Of a stretch of 64,000 nt of DNA, positions 1-11,754 are shown in pieces (position 1 is the first letter of the stretch; each line of letters begins with the position of its first letter). The stretch spans positions 25,917,985-25,981,984 of the forward strand of contig CAIIXF020000004.1 of the NCBI GenBank assembly GCA_903813345.2. The letters run 5' to 3'. The position numbers were made by a program, and so were the translations under genes. This DNA comes from Owenia fusiformis. Taxonomy: Eukaryota; Annelida; Polychaeta; Sabellida; Oweniidae. Under the pieces are notes generated by a model. That model searched no databases. It saw nothing but the letters and a program-made list of their open reading frames with translations, and was not told the DNA's origin.

Positions 1-171
1 CATAGTGTTTTTGCTTTAAAAAGTCGAGAAATGTCAACTTTTTAATAAAGGAATATTGGTTTATCTATTGTGGTAAATCACATTGTTGATGATGTCAACG
101 GACCATGAGATAACACATTCTCCGGGGAAAGATATCAATATCAGTTGTATATCGGATAGAAAAATTAATAT

Positions 172-1573
172 TATAAACAGGATCTTAAGAGGTTCTGGAC
201 AAATCATTTGATTCTGGACTTGTCATATTTTTTTTCAACGAAATCACATCCAAGGGTTGAATTTTTATTAGCTATTTAGAGAGTGAGTCCTGCCTAGTAT
301 TAATTTCAATAAAAAAGTTAAAATAGAACCCTATTTGAGAGTCAATCTAATACTTACATTACATTGATAAATTAAGGCAAATCCTGAAATATTTTTAAAG
401 TGCATTTTTTTATGAAATATTATCCAGCAAGTATTTAGATGAAACGGTCTTATTTAAATACAAATCATAACATGATGATATTTTTCATGAAACATTTTTC
501 AATGAAATTCAATTGAAGGGTCAAGATAAAACGAGCTAATTTAGGTGAAAACCCTTACATGATGATGTGTTTTCATAACTTCTTTCATGAAATTCCATCA
601 AGGGGTGAATATAAAATGATCGAATTTAAGTGATTTAAGGATCACGAGAATATGTTTTCTTTGATATTTTCTATGAAATCCCATCCAATGGTCAAGGTAA
701 AATTTTGATTTTGATTTGGTATTAGGTCACGTGTTCGAAAGATCCATATAAGGCCCATAGAACCATATAGGAACGTCATTTTGAATGTCACGTGATAGAT
801 CCATATAAGGCTTTTAGAACCATTTATGGAAAGATGAGGGGAAGCCCCTGACACCTGTTTCACGATTTTTATGCACTTCATTATTGTACCGAAGTTTGCC
901 GATTCAATACGTCGTATTTCGGAATCCTGGTGACAATTTTATACTCCATTGGAGTATTTTTGTCCTACTTCTTATGACGGAAATTCCCGAACCTTGTTCG
1001 GATTAATCCGGATTTTCTGACCTACTTTATCTACAGAGATTTCACGAGTTAACATTCGTCTCATTCCGGAATCCTGGTGACAATTTTATACTCCATTGGA
1101 GTATTTTTGATCTACTTTTTCTGGATTTTGCCCTACTTATTATATCTTGACAACAAGCAAATCAAAAAGTTCGACATGAACGGGTCTCGATCAACTAACC
1201 TAGACAATGGAAGCCAGGCACGCTAACCATGAGGCCAACGAGCTACCGATATGAAAGAACAAAAGTATTATATATTTATACCGAGCGTCAATTCAAAATG
1301 ATCCTCACTTTTGTCTCCACTTAAATACGACTCGTCAGTTGTATCCAGAATAGTAGAACGCCTATGGCGCTAGTAATAACCAAGTCCCAGGAGAGTGGTT
1401 CGTATCCCTCCCTGATATACTATTTTTGTTTTATTAAATACATGTACGACAGAAAGGAGCAAGGTGTAGGTTGAAAACAAGACGTTAGTTTGTTTCAAAA
1501 CAGTTTGGAAACATTAATCTCTGATAATTTAAGGTTTTCCACTCCTGAAGGGCCTCTAGATCTATGAAATTCA
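172..1573 (+). repeat. Left terminal inverted repeat of copy 1
   Basis: Base-by-base reading against 5985-7372 on the other strand shows near identity, including the motif ACTCCATTGGAGTATTTTTG, which occurs twice in each arm about 150 bases apart. The inner limit is where the match stops after GATCTATGAAATTCA. The same arm recurs in direct orientation at 54339-55674. Confidence 0.85.
1181..1411. repeat. Two divergent tRNA-like modules in the left terminal repeat
   Basis: On the minus strand, about 1250 down to 1181, a tRNA-like stretch has an A-box-like TTGGCCTCATGGTTAGCG and a B-box-like GTTGATCGAGACCC. About 110 bases away on the plus strand, 1358-1411, a second one has TATGGCGCTAGT and a B-box-like TGGTTCGTATCCCTCC. 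Both are spaced as in RNA polymerase III internal promoters. Neither forms a clean cloverleaf by eye, so I read them as tRNA-derived SINE remnants carried in the arm, not functional tRNA genes. Confidence 0.45.
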
Positions 1574-1577
1574 ATAA

Positions 1578-2245
1578 TCCACTCAGTAAAAATACGATTT
1601 CTCTGCAACCTGATGTCCAATCAAGATCATTCAAATATATATGTGTTCCTGACACGTTTGGGCGTCCGGGAATAAAATCGCTTGTGAAAACTATTTACAA
1701 AAGTGTTCCTGAGACCCTTATCTACTTGGCTAAGGTTTTATTTGAAGATACATTGCCTTATTAAGCAGGTAGAGGGGCATACAGAACACGGAAGCAAATG
1801 CTATGTTGAAAATTTTCTATATTTCAATTTGAACCTGTTTTTACATGTCACGTAGGCCAGTGTTTTATATGGGGATTATATGTACTTTACTTGTTTACAT
1901 GACCGTAAATCATTACATGAAATTGCATTCTTCTGGGTTTAATCTGGGTTTGTATTGTCTTATTGGGGCTTTTCGACTTTAAAACAAACCCCACCTAAAT
2001 GGATTGTGTCTCGGGAACGTTTTTGTAAATAGTTATTATAAACAATTCTGAAAGAATATCACATATTTTTGTCTTCCCGATTTCAGTCATGAATTACGTC
2101 AATTTCTCGTGCAAACATTGGGTAGACGTTGTCATAACCGGATGCCCGAACGTGTCAGGAAAATATAGATACTCGAATGATGTTGATTGAACATCAAGGT
2201 GCAGAGAAATCGTAATTTTACTGAGTGGCTTCACGAAAAAATAAG
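1578..2245. repeat. Internal short inverted repeat pair in copy 1
   Basis: The segment from about 1578 to 1715, starting CCACTCAGTAAAAATACG, returns inverted at about 2000 to 2240. Shared strings include TTTCTCTGCA, CCTGACACGTT and TATTTACAAAA. The pair behaves like the ends of an older hairpin element inside the large one. The short ORF across 1564-1764 lies in this repeat and is not believed to be a gene. Confidence 0.5.
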
Positions 2246-3680
2246 CAGCACTTTAGGCCACCTTAAATACAACTCGTCAGTTGTATCCAGTTGGAATCCC
2301 AGCGTAATTTTTTTAATTATATGGTTGTGCTTTTCAGTTGTATTAAAATGTAAAATATGATATATGTCAGCTTATTGCTTTCTGGAGAACAGTCAAGGTT
2401 TAAATTTGGTACAATGAATCGGACACTCATGTAAATCGACATGGTTATAACATTGAACTCAATGCAGTAAATTAGTTATTTCTATGAATCACAGCGGGAT
2501 TTGTTTCATTTTATATGATTGCCAACTCTGGCGGTTTTTTTGTAAATGCTTTTGACCGCTGTAAATGTGAAACTGATACAGTATTATTCAATTGTTTTAT
2601 GTCTTGGTCACATTTGCTCCGATTTTCACTACGGCGCCCGGCCGATTGAGTATTGTGTTCAGAAATGTATTCAATTTTGAACAAAATACTCGCAGCAAAT
2701 GTGATCCAGGCATTACACAGCGGTATTTCGAACATACTATTGTTGCTTAACCACGACCTACTATGGCCCTTGGCGAATTATGATTAGATGAACCGAGGTC
2801 AACATTAATGTTTTCTGTACAAGGTCATCCCAAGGTCAAAGATATATATTTAGGTATTTTACTTTTCAAGACCTTTGGACAAATTCGATTCAACGATGTA
2901 TTAAAGTTAAAATGTATACAGAGATAAAATAGGTTTTCTCCTATCGTTTCCTTGTGTATACGTTTATGTCTCTGCGTAATAACGCAGATGCGAGCAGGTA
3001 GTTACCAATCTCACCACAAGGTGGCTCGTTCGGGTCAGATAGCATGGCGGGTATGGTAGAAAGTTCCCTTTAACTTAAAGTACATCTGTTTTCGTGGTTC
3101 AATTTTCATATCACCCTTAAAATGTATCTAATAGCAATGCAAATTAAAATATGTCCAGTGAACGAAAATGCAATACAAGAATAGATATTTCACTTTTTGT
3201 GATTTTGTAACAATGGGGTTATTTTTGTATATGTAACATAGTCATTTTCACATTTTATATTATTACTGTTCATATTAATCAATCCCTATTCATCTCAATA
3301 TAACAGGTCCCTAAGTAGGTTGTTTGCAGTTTTACTCTTTTAATACCATGTTCACTTTTCACCTTTTATTGAAACCAGTTATTCAACTATGCAAACTGTG
3401 TCAGTTTTATATATCTATTGTTCCCCTATATGGTCTTTCTCACTCACATGTAGCTGAGTTTGCATTGGGTGTTGGCTTGTCAGTAGTTGTTGTAAGAGTT
3501 CATGTTGTACATTACAGAGCATTGTATTTTGAACATTGAAGTTTGAAATATACTATTTTATATATATTTTAATTTGAAGTTCGAGTTATTTTATTGCCAC
3601 CCATGGGCCTTCCACACGCCCATTTACATATAACGCATTGAAACAACTTTAAAAGTGAGCAATGTCAGTGTTGTGATAAT

Positions 3681-4462
3681 AGAGAATTTTCGTTATAAGT
3701 TGTTTCAAAAACTTATACGTATACTTATAAAGGGTCTTGTCGAACTAAAATCAATTCAAATTGATTTTCATAATCTGTACCAAGTGGGACATAACTATTC
3801 CCGATGTAGTCAAGCTCCATCATCAACTAGGGACTGCGAATACAATGTCCTTTGCTAGTGTCAATTATGAACACGATAAACTAAACGCTAGTTGACGGGT
3901 CCTTGTAGTGTACGATAAACAAGACCCTTTAAAGTGAATCACTACACGAACGAGTCGATCATTTCAAAGTTCTCATGAAATTATAAGGTCAATTTTTAAG
4001 TTTTTACGTATAAAAGGGCCTTTATACGCAGATTATAAACTTACAGAGTTGGATCTCCGCATAGTATATGTGTGGACCTACTGACCAGAATGGCTTATTA
4101 AAATTAATTGGCTGAATAGGCATAGTATCCAATCAAACAGCTCGACTCATTCATTAGCCGAACTAATTCTCCCTTCGTTATTTCTACAAGGTGATTCAAA
4201 ACGATCATATATAAAAAATATATTTGAGAGTAGATAAATCTGTAAAACCCGTGTGCTATATCAGCCTATTTGATTCCAGAAAACACATATGACCCAACTA
4301 AACATGCTTTACATCAAGGGGGTACGGATAGTATGTCATTGGCCCTTTTTATTACCGTCCTAGGAGATATTACCCGACGAATTAGGAAATTACGAAACAC
4401 CTTGTTTATTGGGTTTATAAGTATAAGTATACGTATAAGTTTAAAAAAAACGAAAATTCTCT
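3681..4462. mobile_element. Nested TA-flanked element B in copy 1
   Basis: The ends are GAGAATTTTCGTTATAAG and its complement, with TA on both outer sides (3680-3681 and 4462-4463). Subterminal palindromes ACTTATACGTATACTTATA lie just inside both ends. A related but diverged copy, with ends GAGAGATTTCGCAC and TA flanks, lies at 34467-36890. No transposase is visible, so this is a non-autonomous TA-inserting element of mariner-like habit. Confidence 0.6.
4197..4404. mobile_element. Small element A inside element B
   Basis: The ends CAAGGTGATTC and GAAACACCTTG are imperfect inverted repeats 208 bases apart, with TA before the left end. The larger counterpart at 35037-36836 sits at the corresponding point of the other B copy, so this may be a fixed inner part of B rather than a separate insertion. 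Confidence 0.4.
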
Positions 4463-4545
4463 AATTACGCCCCTCATACCTATTTATTACAGGTCGTGTA
4501 GACCATTGTTGCCTGATTTATAGCAAAAACATTGACTTTTGCACG

Positions 4546-4566
4546 TTGATGATGATGATGATGATG
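4546..4566 (+). repeat. GAT microsatellite
   Basis: Seven consecutive GAT-type triplets. The complementary ATC run is conserved in copy 2 near 56425-56443. Confidence 0.9.
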
Positions 4567-5689
4567 CGCCTTTTATAAAAGATCTCATATCTTAGAAGCG
4601 TATCAGTTCAAAAAATACTAGAAGACCTTACATATTTTGCCATGCACTGCGCCTATTCATTTGGCAATTCAGTTGTAAATTTTATCTTGAAAAAAAATAA
4701 ATCTTCCAAATTTGTTGAGTTTTCTTGCAGAAATCGCCTACCCCCCCCTCCATCCATTTTGTATGATCACCGGGCGTGATTTAAGCTGCTGATATTCTTC
4801 TTTAAACGAGTCGGATTTTCAAAATCTATAAGTTGGACTCCCTTTATAGAAGCTTCGAACTGAATTTGCACTGCTTAATGCTGAAATTTTATTGTTTATC
4901 CATACATTTTAAGAAAAAATGTATAAAAAAAGATGTTAAAGGGTGACGCATATCGTTTAGCAAATCGAACGCTCGTTCCTGGTGTTGCTCACCGTTTAGT
5001 ATAAAAGGCCTGATCCCGGAATAATACTCAAGGGTTCACAGGCTCGAGGTCGCTGTGTCAACACCTCTAACTGTTATATAGCATAAATATGTAATAGATC
5101 GTCACACATTTATAAAAGGATGATTTTTATTTTGACAAATCAATTCCACATATATGGGTATAATTTCAGGATCTTCTATTTGTGTATAATAAGGAAAATT
5201 GGCATCTAAATTTCCCCATAACGTAATAGCACACAGCTTGGCATATGAAATATCCTACAAATGAAACAAAGCAGTTCTAATACAAGGATTTATATTGGCT
5301 GTTGTACATGTATTCTTTGAACGCAATTACTCTTTGGATAATGTTTTCAAAATCATTATAAACGGATTACTTTGTCTCAAAGACAATTTCAATAAACTGG
5401 ATTTTACAGAACTCCCCTTATTTTTAAAAAATGGACTGATCCAGTTGATTCGCCTGGCGCCGCCATGTAGTTTTTATACGGGAAGCTTATTGGAACCCTT
5501 TAAAGCCAAATGTTGACCTAAAACTTCAGAAAATGTAAAAAATTTCGAATTTTCTATGTACAGGCCTTGTTGCTCCTTTAAGAAGCTTAATATGTAAATT
5601 ATCTAATCAAACACTTCGTCCACCATTTTGAAACACTAATCAATCCGATCTGTGCTAGCGATTCATAGGGCGAGCCATTGGGATATTTC

Positions 5690-5840
5690 CAGGGTTCGTA
5701 CACACCTGGAAATGTCAGGGAAATTGACTTGATTTTCCAAGTGCTGGAAATGTCAGGTAATTTTAAAAATAGGGCCAAAGATGACCGGGAATTTTGAAAC
5801 GGTAGATATGTCAGGGAAATGTCAGGGAAATTTGTATCAG
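5690..5840. repeat. Short motif repeats ATGTCAGGGAAAT
   Basis: The motif ATGTCAGGGAAAT or close variants appears about five times, beginning after GGGTTCGTACACACCTGG. The same block is present inverted in copy 2 near 55700-55870, so it belongs to the interior of the large element. Confidence 0.6.
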
Positions 5841-5984
5841 TGTTGAAAAAATAATGTTCCAGAAAAAATAATTAGGACTATGACAGGATATCAATGAAAT
5901 CCAAAATGTAATATTTAGTTGATTCCACAGGCTAGTATGAAAACGTATTACGTATATCTAAAAAATTTACACTGTCTTGATAAA

Positions 5985-7372
5985 TGAATTTCATAGATCT
6001 ATAGGCCCTTCAGGAGTGGAAAACCTTAAATTATCAGAGATTAATGTTTCCAAACTGTTTTGAAACAAACTAACGTCTTGTTTTCAACCTTCACCTTGCT
6101 CCTTTCTGTCGTATTTAATAAAACAAAAATAGTATATCACGGAGGGATACGAACCACTCACCCGGGACTTGGTTATTCACTAGCGCCATAGGCGTTCTAC
6201 TATTCTGGATACAACTGACGAGTCGTATTTAAGTGGAGACAAAAGTGAGGATCATTTTGAATTGACGCTCGGTATAAATATATAATACTTTTGTTCTTTC
6301 ATATCGGTAGCTCGTTGGCCTCATGGTTAGCGTGCCTGGCTTCCATTGTCTAGGTTAGTTGATCGAGACCCGTTCATGTCGAACTTTTTGATTTGCTTGT
6401 TGTCAAGATATAATTAGTAGGGCAAAATCCAGAAAAAGTAGATCAAAAATACTCCAATGGAGTATAAAATTGTCACCAGGATTCCGGAATGAGACGAATG
6501 TTAACTCGTGAAATCTCGGTAGATAAAGTAGGTCAGAAAATCCGGATTAATCCGAACAAGGTTCGGGAATTTCCGTCATAAGAAGTAGGTCAAAAATACT
6601 CCAATGGAGTATAAAATTGTCACCAGGATTCCGAAATACGACGAATCGAATCGGCAAACTTCGGTACAATAATGAAGTGCATAAAAATCGTGAAACAGGT
6701 GTCAGGGGCTTCCCCTCATCTTTCCATAAATGGTTCTAAAAGCCTTATATGGATCTATCACGTGACATTCAAAATGACGTTCCTATATGGTTCTATGGGC
6801 CTTATATGGATCTTTCGAACACGTGAATCAAAATCAAAATTTTACCTTGACCATTGGATGGGATTTCATAGAAAATATCAAAGAAAACATATTCTCGTGA
6901 TCCTTAAATCACTTAAATTCGATCATTTTATCTTCACCCCTTGATGGAATTTTATGAAAGAAGTTCTGAAAACACATCATCATGTAAGGGTTTTCACCTA
7001 AATTAGCTCGTTTTATCTTGACCCTTCAATTGAATTTCATTGAAAAATGTTTCATGAAAAATATCATCATGTTATGATTTGTATTTAAATAAGGACGTTT
7101 CATCTAAATACTTGCTGGATAATATTTCATAAAAAATGGACTTTAAATATATGTCAGGATTTGCCTTAATTTATCAATGTAATGTAAGTATTAGATTGAC
7201 ACTCAAATAGGGTTCTATTTTAACTTTTTTTTATTGAAATCAATACTAGGCAGGACTCACTCTCTTAATAGCTAATAAAAATTCAACCCTTGGATGTGAT
7301 TTCGTTGAAAAAAAAATATGACAAGTCCAGAATCAAATGATTTGTCCAGAACCTCTTAAGATCCTGTTTATA
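5985..7372 (-). repeat. Right terminal inverted repeat of copy 1
   Basis: This is the reverse complement of 172-1573. Differences are scattered substitutions and small indels, for example an extra ACATGT near 1440 in the left arm. The high similarity of the two arms suggests recent insertion or gene conversion between them. Confidence 0.85.
6139..6385. repeat. tRNA-like module pair in the right terminal repeat
   Basis: This is the inverted-repeat counterpart of 1181-1411: a B-box-like region at 6139-6195 read on the minus strand, and a module at 6302-6385 read on the plus strand. It keeps the A-box-like and B-box-like strings, including GTTGATCGAGACCC. Confidence 0.45.
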
Positions 7373-7594
7373 GCAGATGCTAATTGTTTGCTCTGAAATA
7401 ATGTGACTAATGACTATTCCAGCGAATCAGGTAGATACATGTATTTCTCCAGTTTTCCCGTAATGAAAGTATTTATTTTTCGTTTCTATTAATTTGACAA
7501 GTAGGGTCGTTGATAAACACATTATCTGTAAAAGTATTTATTGGAAGTACTTGTTTTAACAGTCTTTTCGCTTCTCTTTTTGTCTCTCAAATAG

Positions 7595-7823
7595 CATAGG
7601 CGTAGCCAGGGGGAAGGGTGCGGTGCCCAAGGTGCGGTGCATAACCAATAAAATAGAACCATGAAATAGAAGAAAAGACAGAAGCTTCTAGCTCAATTTT
7701 GAAGGAAGTTGCATCTTTTGGCTTGCTTTTGCCACGATCGCACCCCCCTCCTCCAGACTGAAAACTGATATTGTTTTTTTGCCGATCGCACCCCCCCCAC
7801 ACTGAAAGTTGGCTACGCCCCTG
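7595..7823. mobile_element. Short hAT-like MITE
   Basis: The left end CATAGGCGTAGCCAGGGGG and right end GTTGGCTACGCCCCTG form terminal inverted repeats resembling the CAGGGGCGTAGCCAG termini common in hAT-like non-autonomous elements. Inside are short C-rich runs and no credible gene. No matching 8-bp target duplication was found, so the flanks have probably decayed. Confidence 0.5.
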
Positions 7824-8212
7824 AACATGGATAATATAGGGGCACTATTACGCTGCGTGCAGAGTCTAGTTATAACTACGAGAAGACGAAACTGAAGTGA
7901 AGTCGAACGAATGCAAAGGGTAGGGGACTATAGAAGGGGATTATATAAAAGCACAATCTATTTCACATTGCCTTTAACTTGTTTTCCTCAACTGTTGCCC
8001 TTTGTGCATTTCAAAAATAAAATATCTTAATCTGATTTGTTCCACCTTTCTTTTCGCTCAGTTCGGCAATATTATGTCCACATGTTGTTTAGGCTTATGT
8101 CATTTGCGAAATAGCTGTAAGACATTATGAGAATGAATATGGGCATTTCCATGATAATTTTGTTTACATGATTTTATACACCAGTATTAATTGCTATATA
8201 GTTATCTTTGTT
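7824..8212. other. Non-coding stretch, nothing recognised
   Basis: AT-rich unique-looking sequence without a coding frame, RNA gene or clear repeat. Confidence 0.5.
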
Positions 8213-8310
8213 TTAGTCTTTGTTTTCTTAACTGTGGAAGTGTACCAACGTCACCTAGTTTACATAAGAGATCATCTAACACTCTAAAATTGCTTTTAAT
8301 TGCAAATTCC
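8213..8310 (+). repeat. Direct repeat, first copy (about 95 bp)
   Basis: The segment containing TTAGTCTTTGTTTTC, AGAGATCATCTAACA and AAATTGCTTTTAATT recurs at 8711-8807 in the same orientation. The 498-bp spacing could reflect a local duplication or the two sides of a degraded element. A run of 13 G lies just downstream at about 8342-8354. Confidence 0.65.
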
Positions 8311-8710
8311 GACCAAAAGTTGTATACCTGTAATTTTTTGTGGGGGGGGGGGGGCGATGTTACATCACATAACTACAACGTTCATATGGAAATATACAAT
8401 AAGCATGTCCGTATAAAAGCTAAAATTATAAAATCTCATTTCAAAGTCATTCTGTTCATGGAAGCGTCAAGTTATGAAAAACAATGCTAAACACTAAAAT
8501 AAACAAATCGACTTGATTACTTTTGAAAACTTCTTGAGAGGAAATGGACAAATGTATTTTTCTAACTCATTAGAACGTCTGTCTGATTGAAATACTATTT
8601 TTTAAATACAAACATAAATGAATAAATCTTGGTCAGAAGTCTGAACATTGTCCAACAAAATAATAAGAATCTAACATTTAATGATTACAAAAGGATTAAT
8701 TGCATAGTCT

Positions 8711-8807
8711 TTGTCTTAGTCTTTGTTTTTCTAACGGCGGAAGTGAACCAACATCACCTTGATTACAGAAGAGATCATCTAACAGTCTCAAATTGCTTTT
8801 AATTCCC
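8711..8807 (+). repeat. Direct repeat, second copy (about 95 bp)
   Basis: Partner of 8213-8310, with roughly 85 percent identity by eye. No coding frame is conserved across the two copies. Confidence 0.65.
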
Positions 8808-9767
8808 GGGTTTTAGTTACATTTTATGAAAATAGTTTTTTGCCTCTATTCTCATTTTTAAACTGGTCTCTGTTTGCGTATTTAACAATTGTGATAAATT
8901 ATATATTTCAGTTCGTGTCGAAATCAAAATATTTTTTACATTATAGCCCCTTCCTCTTGCTCTGACTAAATATTAAAATAAGCCAGTCTGATTGCGAATT
9001 TACTAATCCTGTAGCTTCAAACCGCCTTTCAATCAGAGAAAACAATAAGTTAATTCATCTGATTGCGAAAATACGAATCAATCTGATTATCTGATCTCCA
9101 TATTATATGATTCGTGCATTATCTACAAGCCAGTCGGGCAAGGGTGAAATTATTTCATTTGAAAACAGAAATAGATATTAGAACCCCTCTAGCATAACTA
9201 TTCGGGAGAAATTCATACAAAAATAAGGTACACATTTGAATAGGGATCGCACGCGATGCACGCACCCCTTTCCTCCTCCTCCGTGTTTGCCCACACACGA
9301 CCATATTAGACAATTTTTCAAAGGAAAAAGCGTTTCCCCGGGAATATAGGTGTAGCGGTTACCAGAAGTCGCACAGCTTGGGAGTCAGGGTATCCTGATC
9401 CACGCCTCAACGCCTGACGGGTCTGATATTCAGAGGGGGCGAAAAATGATTAGGGGGCGGGGTAAATGTGAAAGTTGCCAAAATATCCATATGCGTAGCC
9501 AAGGGGGGGATGTTATTACAATTTACCAATTCATCGATTTACGTATTTAAAATATTTATTATATCCAGATTACCCAAGACCTCTAAATTCCAATTTCTAC
9601 TGCTTTAAAAGTTTAAGTCTTATATAATTCAAAAAATCTTGACCATTCGCCAACCCTCTGAAAATATCAGAGAGTCTTGCATGGCCACAGAAGGATCAAT
9701 GTCCTTACAAAATTGAGCGGTAGCACAAGGTGATCGGTTTGCTTAATCTTCAACAATTCTGTTTTTA
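8808..9767. other. Non-coding stretch with one orphan element end
   Basis: No gene seen. At 9493 the string TGCGTAGCCAAGGGGGGG resembles one end of the hAT-like elements at 7595 and 13742, but no partner end is visible nearby. A weak tRNA-like stretch at about 9353-9412 was not convincing. Confidence 0.45.
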
Positions 9768-9769
9768 AA

Positions 9770-9938
9770 CCTCGGTTACATTTGATCTGTGGCATCCGTA
9801 CGGCGGCCGTAGCTTCCCAAAATCGAGTGAAATATGCAGCATAAAATAAGGAATAAGAAGTTTGATGTAATTTCTCTATTTCGATTTTGTGAGCCTACGG
9901 CCGACATACTCCCGCCGTAAAGCAATGTGACTAGGGCT
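9770..9938. mobile_element. Small hairpin element (MITE-like)
   Basis: An imperfect inverted repeat. The left arm has TACGGCGGCCGTAGCTTCCC followed by AAAATCGAG. The right arm, complemented, has TACGGCGGGAGTATGTCGG followed by CCGTAGGCTCACAAAATCG. The arms are about 70 bases around an AT-rich loop, with no coding capacity. Confidence 0.5.
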
Positions 9939-10017
9939 TAACAAATAATAGACCATAAAATGATCATATAACATAGGGTTTAACAAATAATAGATCATGA
10001 AATGATCCTATAACATA
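9934..10017 (+). repeat. Two-copy 42-bp tandem repeat
   Basis: The unit beginning GGGCTTAACAAATAATAGA is repeated once at 9976 with five or so differences. Confidence 0.75.
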
Positions 10018-10035
10018 GGGGCGGCTCAATATCAG

Positions 10036-10190
10036 GCCTCCTAGACTTTCAACAACGCGAACATCAGTTCTGATATTGCGAGCTACGTTCCTTGCACTCG
10101 AACCACGATTCTTACATCGCGAACGTAAATCTTTAATCGCGCACCACTATTTCCTTGTTCCCGAACATATTTTTCGACCTGCGCACAGTG
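10036..10190 (+). repeat. Dispersed repeat, inverted partner at 27575-27735
   Basis: Starting AGGCCTCCTAGACTT, this block shares with the complement of 27575-27735 the strings GCGAACATCAGTTCTGA, GCACTCGAACCACGATTC and TTACAT-GCGAACGT, in order. It is an old dispersed element end. The minus-strand ORF that runs through it is incidental. Confidence 0.65.
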
Positions 10191-10630
10191 ATCAGTAACC
10201 ACGAACAGTTTGTACATAATACAGCCGAGTGTTTGGGATTCCAAGTTATATGCCAATATGTAGCTGTGGTTTGTGATAGCTAGCTGTGTCTCGACACACT
10301 TGTATATTCCGACGTCAATTTTTGTGACGGTCAAAGATTAGACAGATAAAGTATTCTTAGCCCTTACCATACTAGTAGTCAATTGATATTTTCATTTTAA
10401 AGTTTTTATCTAAAATTTCTCAGTAGCTGGAGCTACAGATATAGTACGAGTATTCTGGAAAATCAGGAGAATTGTACATAGGGTTATAAAATGTTGATGC
10501 AATCATCAGCTCCAATGGACAAAATTCGAAAAATCTATCACTAATTTTACCATATACCCATAAACGTTTTGTCTTTATAATACAATTGCGCAATCTTAGT
10601 TGTTAAAATAAATCATATCGTAAGTATTGA

Positions 10631-11042
10631 ATACGATTTGGGGAAAGTGTGAACATCATAGATTTACCAATAAAGATTTTACAAATGGGGGGAATGGGGG
10701 AAGGGGGCTTTTGGACCCCTTGTGGGGCCATATATACGATTTGGGGAAAGTGTGACCATCAGAGATTTACCAATAAAGATTTTACAAATGGGGGGAATGG
10801 GGGGAAGGGGGCTTTTGGACCCCTTGTGGGGCCATATATACGATTTGGGGAAAGTGTGACCATCATAGATTTACCAATAAAGATTTTACAAATGGGGGGA
10901 ATGGGGGAAGGGGGCTTTTGGACCCCTTGTGGGGCCATATATACGATTTGGGGAAAGTGTGACCATCATAGATTTACCAATAAAGATTTTACAAATAGGG
11001 GGAATGGGGGGAAGGGGGCTTTTGGACCCCTTGTGGGGCATA
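10631..11042 (+). repeat. Four-copy tandem repeat, 103-104 bp period
   Basis: Unit starts (ATACGATTTGGGGAAAGTGT) fall at 10631, 10734, 10838 and 10941. Successive units alternate between a shorter AATGGGGGAAGG and a longer AATGGGGGGAAGG version, giving a 207-bp higher-order pair. Because 207 is divisible by 3, a 150-codon ORF stays open across the array and spells an apparent repeat peptide. I treat that as a by-product. Confidence 0.9.
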
Positions 11043-11754
11043 TAACTTCGATGTTTTACCCAAGGTTTTGTAGGGTTAATTCAAAACGATTCTTACTGTA
11101 AATAATTACCAATATTTTACAGATTTTCATGGGAGGGAGCAAAACAGATTAACACCTCTAGTGTAAAGATGGAGATCTAGAGGATGGCGCAAATTTCAAA
11201 ATCTATCATGTTAACTTTTGAAACTAACTAACAGAAAGTATGCTATCTTAACTATGACGGATTTTGTTGCAGGGTGGATCTGATAATTTATATTCGTATA
11301 TCTATTATTCATGAATCTGTATTTAATATATACATATGGGGATAACGACACAAGATAATTTTGGAATGCGCCACTAAAATCGTATCCGACGGATACTATT
11401 TTTCATTATATTAGTTTTTGAATTTAGCGCCGAAATTTATTTGACAAATAGCAGCCTTGTCTAATTAAACTTCCAGAATATACGTAGTTCCAAACATTAT
11501 ATGCTCATCAAATGATTTTCATGCAATCACTTTATTCGGTTTAGGACCCGAACACAATGAAAAACTAGAATTGAATTGATTTCTAAACCAAGGTGAAAAA
11601 CTAAATGTGATGGCTATTTTCCCAAAGGATTTGGATAATTACAATTATTCCATAGTTAGCATGATATTCATAGGATAACATGTGAAAATAAAAACGGTAT
11701 TTTTGAAATCAGTGGTAAAATAGTACCCCACACACAATTTTGTCGCCTACTTTA
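11043..11754. other. Non-coding stretch, nothing recognised
   Basis: AT-rich sequence without gene, hairpin or tandem repeat that I can support. Confidence 0.5.

Larger units (their letters stand above)
172..7372. mobile_element. 7.2-kb element with 1.4-kb terminal inverted repeats (copy 1)
   Basis: The ends are exact inverted matches (TATAAACAGGATCTTAAGAG at the left, its complement at the right). The inverted match continues inward to about 1573 on the left and 5985 on the right with few differences, giving terminal repeats of about 1.4 kb. The 4.4-kb interior has no transposase-like reading frame; every ORF in it is under 100 codons. The outermost bases lie in a TATA context, so a TA or TATA target duplication is possible but cannot be separated from the palindromic end. 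It looks like a non-autonomous, foldback-type DNA element that has collected other insertions. A second copy lies at 54339-59913. The family is not recognised. Confidence 0.85.

Noticed and set aside
642-881. 79-codon ORF repeated at 6672-6944 and 54857-55045
   Set aside because: It is inside the terminal inverted repeats. The three versions end differently and break at small indels, as expected for non-coding repeats.
3324-3539. 71-codon ORF that recurs almost unchanged at 57460-57675
   Set aside because: It lies in the interior of both large element copies, which are nearly identical at the DNA level, so conservation of the frame says nothing about coding. It has no ribosomal, splice or domain support.
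9353-9430. tRNA-like sequence near GGTGTAGCGGTTACC
   Set aside because: It has a plausible A-box but no acceptable B-box or stem, and no second copy in the window.
10649-11101. 150-codon repeat protein
   Set aside because: It is a translation of the 103/104-bp tandem repeat. The peptide alternates only because the DNA units alternate; no start context or signal supports expression.
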